From Diploptera punctata (lineage: Eukaryota > Arthropoda > Insecta > Blattodea > Blaberidae), in the NCBI GenBank assembly GCA_030220185.1, contig JASPKZ010007249.1:434001-498000 (forward strand): a stretch of DNA of 64,000 nt, read 5' to 3'. The stretch's first letter is position 1. The number at the start of each line of letters is the position of its first letter. A program made the translations under genes and the position numbers. Below, piece by piece: positions 1 to 64,000 of this stretch. Below the pieces are notes generated by a model that did not search any database, was not told where the DNA came from, and saw nothing but the letters and a program-made list of their open reading frames with translations.

Positions 1-155
1 TGACGACAGATGAATACATCTGCTTTAATTGGTTTGATACCTATAGCAAATGTTTAAACTCATTTTTCTCTGAATGATCTAAATGCAACTTATACTGTTA
101 TGGTTTTCACTCATTTAAATTACAGGCATTGTTATAAAAGGATGATTGTGCTTAC

Positions 156-56906
<56,751 letters not shown>

Positions 56907-56909
56907 CTA

Positions 56910-57560
56910 CAACATTATAAAGAAATCAGAAATCTTGCTAAAATTAATCAAAGTTATGATCAATACTTTTATTTTACAGCAATTGTAAAATGTTAATGTA
57001 AATACAGACCTAATAGTACTAAAACTGTGTAAACATGATAATTCACAACATTTATATAATTGTACTTGTACTGAATACTGTATATGTAGCTACAGGCAAA
57101 ATAAATTGGGTTTGATCCCAAAGAGCAAACTTAGATCAACCAGAAATACACAAAAATGCCCAGACATATGATCAATAAGCCTATAAAACTACTACATTTT
57201 GAAATATACTTTTTTATGAATGCAATATTAATATCACTTCATATAGTACTTATTGTGTACCAGAATTATAAACAATCTTATTAAAGAAGAAATTACGATG
57301 ATTTCAGTCTTGTAACATACAGTATGTAGCAAAACAAATAAAACTGAAAAGTAATTTAATTATACTGTTACAATAATATAATTATAGTGGCACTGTATAT
57401 AAAATAAATTTATATTTGCTAGGGAAACAAGGACCGTAGTACAGTTTATTTTGCTGCATACTGTATTAGTCTAAAATTATAAAATAATTTATAATGTCAG
57501 TTAAATAATATATAAAAGAAAAAAACTAGCAATCAAGTAAGCAATGGCATGACAACTTCA
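56910..57560. other. AT-rich intron, nothing recognised
   Basis: No supported feature. Confidence 0.5.
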
Positions 57561-57581
57561 TGATAAGCATGATATAATTCT

Positions 57582-57837
57582 ATTTGAAGAGAAAAATATA
57601 TGCTCAGACTGGGGTTTGAACCCAGAACCTTTCGCTTTCTATGTGAATGCTCTACCAACTGAGCTACCTGAGAACTCCAATCTAAATGCAAATTTTCCTC
57701 AGGTAGCTCAGTCAGTAGAGCATTCACATAGAAAGCGTAAGGTCTTGGGTTCAAACTCCAGTCTGAGCATATATTTTTCTCTTCAAATATAATTTATCTT
57801 TCATTGAGATGTATTAAATGAATAATAAAAACATTGA
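57582..57837 (+). mobile_element. tRNA-like hairpin element, family 1, 256-bp palindrome
   Basis: Two inverted tRNA-like domains (57598-57675 minus, 57698-57772 plus) joined directly in their 5' leaders; 33-base extension on the right only. ATGATATAATTCT at 57569-57581 and 57838-57850. Confidence 0.9.
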
Positions 57838-57851
57838 ATGATATAATTCTG

Positions 57852-59345
57852 TATTTTAACAAACAGTCTGTTCATTTATATTTCAAGTATATAATAAAAG
57901 ATAATATGCAATAATATATAAGTATAAATTAATTTACCATAATATATCAGAAATATATGAGTACACATACCAAGTAATAAGCTACATAAATAAATATACA
58001 AATAAAACAATAAATAAAAATTGAGTGTTGGTAAGTTGATAGAATATAAGAAGAGAATCAATCTAAAACTGAAACACACCAGAATCATTCATTACATCCA
58101 CTCATGAAATAGGTTAGAAGCTCATAAATATTAATGAAATAACATTTAGGAATTTTCACAAGCTCATAAGCAAAATGTGTTAAGTGTACACAACACTGAT
58201 CTGTTCGCTAAGCTTGTGCAACATGAAGTTAAGTCTGATGTAATAGTTTGTGATCTGACATTTTCATTTTATACTTATATTACATACAAAAAAAATACTC
58301 ATATTACTGATCTTGTAGAAAAAGAATATTTAAAAAATTATAGATTTTTCAAGTATCATTTTGTTTTAAAAAAAATATTTTCAAGGTACTATAAAAGATA
58401 AGCGATATAAAAAAACTTATTTTTATAAGTTCAGTGCCATTTGCATTAAAGAAAAATAAAGTTTATAATCCAATTTAAAAGATGATTAATAAAATATTTC
58501 TATCTATCTTCGGGTTTTTACAGCTGCTGCCGTCTTCCTGTGACAAACCTCCAAATAAAATATTTTACTTTGGAATTATACTAATCAGATTCAACCTTTT
58601 CTTAAAAATGTGTCACAGTTCTTGCAAATAAAATAAATAAATCAATGATAAGAAAATTACTAAATCTTATCATAACTATTATTTTTTATATATTTTAGGG
58701 AAAAGTTATTGTCTTTCTATATACAGTATATTTTGAAAGATTTTATAAAATGCAAAGTTTTTCATAAAAACTTTTAGAAAAGATGTCATGCACACACCAT
58801 TCAGATGTTTAATGAATAAACTAATTGAAATGGTTGGTAGTCATTGTGTTTGTTGACGATCTGTTAGCTTCAGGGAGTTCTTTTATACTTACAGTGAGCT
58901 CTGGTGGCAGTGCAGCTAAGCTCTGCAGCAGCGTGCAACATATGGAATCATTTAGCAGATGTTAGTTATGACAGTTATCTGTCACAGATTGAAGATTAAA
59001 ATTTCAAAATCATTACTTAAAATAAACCGTTTATTTTGAATGAAAATAAAGAATGTTAATGTAAATGGGTACTGTAATAAAAATAAAATTATTTTATCAT
59101 ACATTTTAACTTTTTCACTTATAAATCAGTATACCTATTTTTTTTTATAAATTTCATGATTAAAAATTTTTAATCTTCAAACTTGAAATTAACTGAATTA
59201 TTCATCCTTAGTAGAAATCTAGTCTTTAAATCATTGTTCCATTTGAAAGCTGAAAAGTGCTAACACTCATAAGTGCAAATGTGATGTATGAGTAGTTACT
59301 ATTGAGAATAGTCAAACAGCTCTTATTTGCAATACTTCTTTACTT
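57852..59345. other. AT-rich intron, almost featureless
   Basis: Only a 55-base LINE terminus at 58498..58552; otherwise nothing recognised. Confidence 0.5.
58498..58552 (-). pseudogene. Terminal scrap of the 14270 LINE family
   Basis: TCTATCTATCTTCGGGTTTT and CAGCTGCTGCCGTCTTCC match the 3' end at 14295-14345; a 5'-truncated insertion. Confidence 0.75.
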
Positions 59346-59354
59346 TGAACCATT

Positions 59355-59600
59355 ATAGGAAAAATCACTATGAGGTTTAATTTAAGATTTAGATTAAAAT
59401 TCTTTACACCTCACCTCATATCCAGATTTCTAATTAAACTAGTTACAAAATCTAGGTTGTTTTATCATCAGTAATTTCACACCAATGTTCTGTCATGAAA
59501 TTATTGATGATGAAACTGCCTAGGTTTTGAAACCAGTTTAATTAGAAGACTAGATATGAGGTGAGTTGTAAAGAATTTTAATTTTAAACTCCTTTACTTT
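59355..59600. mobile_element. Palindromic Penelope-type element, subfamily C
   Basis: Complete end on the left; arms from ACACCTCACCTCATATCC to ATGAGGTGAGTTGTAAAG meet near 59485-59495. Confidence 0.75.
59504..59532 (+). ncRNA. Hammerhead-like core
   Basis: TTGATGA, AAAC with GTTT, GAAA, then CCAGT and ACTAG which could pair as stem III. The left arm (minus) has CTGATGA but GTAA for box II. Confidence 0.48.
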
Positions 59601-59999
59601 TTGCCAAGAAAAATATTATAATAAATTATTAAGCATAATTTATTTCAGCACTCTAAATCATAAAGTGTTTTTAACAAAAAAAAGTTACAATGAACACTAA
59701 TTATTAAAATGTTGTTGCTGTTTTCTAATGGTGAGATTTGACGCTTAAGTCATTTTCTCTCTGGCTTCTCAGTACAAGTGAACAAGGTCCTTAGAGTGTT
59801 GTGCAGTTGGATTTAAAGCTGGACAGACTAGAAGGTGGTGTTTGTCCATGGTCAGGTCCGGGTCTTTGCATATGACACATCTGTCGGATTAGAAAACGTG
59901 TATTCTGTGGAGGTGGTGAGCCAGGCAGACTTGTCCTGACATCAGTCTGAATTTTGCTACTGCTTCCTTGCGGTCTTTATATTTTATTTCCGTGTATAG

Positions 60000-60200
60000 T
60001 TCATCATTAATTATTTAAATATATTTCAGAAATTCCTGGGGAAAAGTTTGGAAGTTCATCCGTCAACCAACAGAGGGCAGAATAATGGGCCTAGAAGACT
60101 GCCAACCATCAAATCAACAGTCAGATGCCTGTTGGCAATGAAAGGATTTCCTTTTGAAGCCATTCTTGAATTGCACAACAATATAAGATGAGGTGAAAAT
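60000..60200 (+). pseudogene. Penelope-type element, protein end
   Basis: Reads EIPGEKFGSSSVNQQRAE, the end of the GIY-YIG protein, then AAAGGA/TCCTTT hairpin and a GATGAGGTG end. Confidence 0.55.
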
Positions 60201-60214
60201 ATGATTCATTTAAT

Positions 60215-60455
60215 TATTATTATTATTAAAAGGACATGTGGCATGAATGGGGAATGAAAGAGGGACTTGAAAACTCTGTAGGAAAACCAGAGGGAAAGCA
60301 CCCAGTAACTAGGCCAAGAATGAAGTGGGGAAAATAACATTAACAATGATTTGAAGAAAGGGGATGATTGGAAAACATTAACTCATGATAGGAATGTATG
60401 CAGAGCTTATGTCTGTACAGCTATAAACCTACAGGTTTGATAGTGTCAGTGAGCT
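60215..60455 (+). pseudogene. LINE tail relic
   Basis: GGACATGTGGCATGAATGGG ... TACAGGTTTGATAGTGTCAG; inverse of the 46085 relic. Confidence 0.65.
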
Positions 60456-60521
60456 AGTTAATACTAATTATATTTTAAATACAGTATGAATTATCATTTT
60501 GTGATGTTTTAATTAGTCCTG

Positions 60522-61175
60522 CGCCATAGCCGAGTGGTTAAGGCAAATAGCCTTGGCGCAGAGCTAAGGGACTTGTGCTGGTTCGAGTTCCCATGGTAAA
60601 GGTAAAGTGATACCACTACAGGTCATAGGAGACCCTCGGAGTAGTAGGAGGTTAAGACTCCCACTTTTTCTAGACAATCGGCACTTGATGTCAGCTGGGT
60701 TGTCAATCCTGCATGATGGCTGCCTTTACCCCAGAACAAGCGCCTGGTACTCATTTCCATTAGAGGCTGAGTGTACCCCAGGGCAATTGTGCCACCAGAA
60801 GATTTGGGTCAGTTTAAAAATCCTGATCCCACTGGGACTCCAACCCTCAACCCTCCGGTTTGTTGCGTAATGCCTTAACCACTATGCTATGGCATGTTCC
60901 GGTTTGAGTCCCCATTGGGGAAGAAATTTTCTCATGGAATTTCGGCCAGTATGGGAACAGTGCCCACCTAGCATCATGAGGAATTTGGGTTACAATAAGT
61001 AGTGGCTCCAGGTTGAGGAAACCAGCTATAACGGCTGGGGAACCCGACATGCTGACTACATGTCACCCCTACACTGGCTAAATGATCGTCTACCTCTGAT
61101 TAAGACATGTGGATGTAAGGCCAGCAGCTGGCTTGTAGGCCAAGGGCCTTCTAGGCCTGTTGTGCCATGGAGTTT
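60522..61175 (+). repeat. SINE (family D) split by another SINE
   Basis: tRNA-Leu/Ser-like head GCCATAGCCGAGTGGTTAAG, break at 60594, resumes at 60894 (GGTTTGAGTCCCCATTGGGG). The repeated GGTT-GAGT-CCCAT stretch on both sides is a diverged target duplication. Confidence 0.75.
60595..60893 (-). repeat. SINE (family C) nested in family D
   Basis: Inverse of 9573..9874, with head complement GCCTTAACCACTATGCTATG at the right. Confidence 0.8.
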
Positions 61176-61179
61176 AGTT

Positions 61180-61785
61180 TTTTAGATGTTTTAATTCAAC
61201 ATATATTCAAAATTCCCACAATTTTAAAAATGAAGAAATTAGTTTGCTAGTCTTCAGGTTCTTGATTAGAATAACTAATTTATGAGACTGTCTGACTGTT
61301 CAGTAGCAAAAACTCAACATTTTTAGCTGAAAATCTGACAATGAAAGTATTCACAAGAGTTCAACTTGCATTAAATGCATTGGATATTTTATTCTTTATA
61401 CTTAAAAATACTGACAGTCCTAAATATTTTTTTATTCATATGAAGTTTTGTAATATATAACAATATTAGATTAGCTATTCTGGCTCTATAGTTATTTTAT
61501 AGTGTTAATGTTTATTGAAAAGTTACCAATAATTTTGTGGTAGGTTGTATTTTAATCTTGTTGGCTATCATATTTTTATTCCTATGTTAAAAGCTGTAAT
61601 ATCAAAAACCAAGTATAATTTTTGAAAGGTTTTGATGATAAGTCAAATATATGTCTATCGGGAAAATTTCTTACATGATATACCTAATTATTTCTAACAA
61701 ACCATGGTAAATTGGTGATAGTGTGAAGCAGTGGCATACACTGATCATTCAGATAACTTATGACTGAATTTATTTAACTTTCACA
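61180..61785. other. AT-rich intron, nothing recognised
   Basis: No supported feature. Confidence 0.5.
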
Positions 61786-61787
61786 GG

Positions 61788-62062
61788 GAAGAAAATACCA
61801 TGAGGTTTAATTTAAGAATTAAATTAATATTTTTATTACCTCACCTCATGTCCTTTTTCTTCTAGACTGCAGTTTCAGAGCTATAGCTCCATCGTCAGTA
61901 GCCTCTCGTCGACCGGTGTTATGTCATTTCTTGGCGGCTTTCTTCTTCCTTCTATCGTTGGACTGATGCACCTCTGGATCAAATCAAAATTTGCAGGAGT
62001 TTTGAAATTCATGAGTTTATCTTTCTTGTTTTTTTGGATGGTAAAAAAATCCACATGTTTCA
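61788..62062 (-). pseudogene. Penelope-type element, subfamily B, protein end
   Basis: Minus strand: KKDKLMNFKTPANFDLIQRC and SPTIEGRRKPPRN, then the core and complete end at left (AACTTTCACAGGG). It breaks into a LINE near 62062. Confidence 0.75.
61873..61898 (-). ncRNA. Hammerhead-like core, best copy
   Basis: CTGACGA, GGAGCT pairing with AGCTCT (one G-U) across a 2-base loop, GAAA. Confidence 0.6.
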
Positions 62063-62560
62063 TTGTCATAAGTCGTCATCATCATCTTCTTATTGTGCCC
62101 TCCTTTCGGAAGGTCGATTACAAATATGGCCTCCAACCATCTCTATCTTCCCATGCTTTCCTTCTTTTTTAGTTCTTCCCAGTTGTATCCTCTTTCTTAT
62201 AAACTTTTCTTCACTTGGTTAATCCATCTATCTTATGGTCTATCTCATGGTCGTTTTCCTTATATCTTGAGATTTAACAGTCTTTATGGTAGTCTTTTCT
62301 TTTCCATTCTTTTTAAATGTCCAAACATTTTAGTCTATTTTTTCTATGTCTGTTGTTAATCTTTTTACATTTAATATCTCCCTGATTTTGTCATTTCTTA
62401 TTCTATCTCTCCTTGTTTTATGTAACATTCCACGTAAAAATTTCATTTCTGTGGCTTGGGTTCTGCTCAATTCCTTCTTTGTATATGTCCAAGTCTCAGA
62501 TGCATATGTTAGAACTTGTTTGAAACAAGTTTCATATATTGCCATTTTACTCTTGATGGG
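62063..62560 (-). pseudogene. LINE tail relic
   Basis: Reads VLTYASETWTYTKKELSRTQ and MLHKTRRDRIRNDKIREILN; same family as 33045. Confidence 0.75.
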
Positions 62561-62724
62561 TATATCTTTATTCCAGATTAATTGTTTAGTTAAATTATGA
62601 AAAGCTTTAAAATAAAATTGTTACAAGTAACAAGTGAATTATGACTACAACATTTAGAAGGCTTTGGGATAATTGTATGTATCATTTTGTACCTTCCTTC
62701 CTCTCTAATAAATAAGGCTGTAAT

Positions 62725-62924
62725 TAAGAATTAAATTAATGTTTTTATTATCTCACCTCATATCCTTTTTCTTCTAGACAGCAGTTTCGGAACTATATCT
62801 CCATCGTCAGTAGCCTCTCAACCTCAACACTGAATTTCAATAAAAAGGATATGAGGTGAGGTAATAAAAACATTAATTTAATTCTTAAATTAAACCTCAT
62901 AGTGTTTTTTCCCTGTGAAAGTTA
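62725..62924 (+). mobile_element. Palindromic Penelope-type element, subfamily B
   Basis: 200 bp; left arm starts TAAGAATTAAATTAATG, right end complete. AATAAATAAGGCTGTAAT at 62707-62724 and 62925-62942, the longest match around any of these copies; some bases may belong to the element. Confidence 0.85.
62785..62810 (-). ncRNA. Hammerhead-like core
   Basis: CTGACGA, GGAG with TTCC (G-U included), GAAA; sister of the 61873 copy with two hairpin changes. Confidence 0.5.
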
Positions 62925-63089
62925 AATAAATAAGGCTGTAATTTCTTACATTTCAAGTCAATTGCACCCATAATCTGAATTTAAGCAAAGACAGCAGTTG
63001 GTTTCTTTTACTTCAATCACCATGTTTTTGTTGAGACATCATTGATGCATAATGGAAGATGATAGACACATATTTTTTATCCTTCCATT

Positions 63090-63580
63090 TCAGAATCATT
63101 ACACCATCTGAGTATTAGGCAATGACTTGTTCTTATTTTCAATTTTTTTTCTTTGCCTCAGATGGTACATTTTTTTTCTGTTGAGGCCAAAAATACTGGT
63201 TACATTAATTCCTTATGTTTTTAAAAGTGCAGCAAGATCAGGAGAGTTGTAGTAATTATCCATCCACAAATTATATTCTTTGTTGAACAGATCATCCATT
63301 AGTTTCACAACAATAGACAAAGTTTTGTTTGTTCCTCCATATTGCAAGGAAGTTTCAACAACCATGCCACTGCCAGTATATTCTAGAAATTTCCATAGGT
63401 AATTTATACTGGATTCTCACAATTCAAACATTTTTATTCTGAATTTACAAGTCTTTAGAGGAATGTAAATTCTCAATAATAACCTCCCCTCCCACAATAT
63501 TAGGCTGTTATCTATAGTAATGATTTGACAAGGTATATAATTGATTTGGAACTTCATATTGAGGGAGTTATATATTATGA
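63090..63580 (-). pseudogene. piggyBac transposase relic
   Basis: Minus strand: FQINYIPCQIITIDNSLILW (first catalytic Asp region), RIYIPLKTCKFRIKMFEL, stop, then KEYNLWMDNYYNSPDLAALL (second Asp region), stop, INVTSIFGLNRKK. Two in-frame stops; no terminal repeats found. It differs from the other two piggyBac copies. Confidence 0.8.
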
Positions 63581-63599
63581 ATTTTGAAGAGTTGTCAAG

Positions 63600-64000
63600 G
63601 CCAGAAGTTTGGAAATTCCTTGAGATTTCTTGCTATTCTCTCATATATCCTTCACCCCTTGTTTAGTAGGCTAATTTGCAAGTGAGATTATTTTTTTCTT
63701 GTCATTTCTATATATGATTTAATATTATCAGCATTGGAATAATTCTAATAATTATTTATTAATAAGTGAAGACCTATTTCCACTCTTATTAAACAGATTC
63801 TTGTTATTAATATGACTAAAAAAAATATCCAGACTTAATGTTATGAAAATTGAGAAAATTAGAACTGTCAGCATTAGCTAGTATAATATTTCTTTTTATT
63901 TCATTGTTGCAACCACAAAACTGGCTAGATGAGCTTTAGGAAAAAGAAGTTAGGGCTATATATTAAGAGATGAACAAAATTGCTTGCAGTTGTTCCTCAA
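63600..64000. other. Intron, nothing firm
   Basis: May include upstream remnants of the piggyBac relic; no dynein exon recognised. Confidence 0.4.

Noticed and set aside
57000..64000. Further N-terminal dynein exons
   Set aside because: Searched the minus strand by eye for splice-flanked conserved tail motifs; none convincing.

Overview
The window looks like one stretch of a large, AT-rich, repeat-laden insect nuclear genome, probably polyneopteran. The clues are a metazoan axonemal dynein gene with introns averaging about 2 kb, DD41D mariner, PIF/Harbinger and piggyBac relics, many non-LTR retrotransposon tails, tRNA-headed SINEs, and a mitochondrial 16S fragment of insect type. The species cannot be fixed from the sequence alone.

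One host gene is visible. It lies on the minus strand and spans almost the whole window. Twenty-eight exons (56906 down to 156) join in frame with no stop to give 1610 codons: the second half of the linker, AAA1, AAA2, AAA3 and most of AAA4 of an outer-arm beta-type dynein heavy chain (DNAH9/DNAH11/DNAH17 class; Dhc93AB in flies). The N-terminal tail lies beyond position 64000 and the stalk, AAA5, AAA6 and C-terminus lie before position 1. Every junction is GT-AG except the last, which is best explained as GC-AG.

The remaining 92% is intron filled with mobile elements: LINE tails of several families, five or so SINE families, four short PIF/Harbinger elements (three of them landed in LINE tails), three piggyBac relics, four mariner-type relics (one with nearly identical 108-bp ends), and a nuclear copy of mitochondrial 16S rRNA inside a decayed mariner.

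The most striking component is a large set of palindromic insertions. One group carries remnants of a GIY-YIG endonuclease, as in Penelope-like retroelements, and ends in a hammerhead-ribozyme-like core (CUGANGA, a hairpin whose sequence varies but stays paired, then GAAA). A second group has the same build but carries a tRNA-like cloverleaf clamped by complementary arms. Both groups are flanked by exact target duplications of about 12-14 bp, both have one complete end and one end lacking the last 33-50 bases, and both appear head-to-head as hairpins. I infer that one Penelope-type machinery mobilises both. One such insertion duplicated the 5' splice site of dynein exon 15.

Layout: 0-6.5 kb, AAA4 exons; 8.9-12.8 kb, AAA3; 16.5-25.2 kb, AAA2; 29.9-39.5 kb, AAA1; 41.4-56.9 kb, linker; 57-64 kb, intron only.
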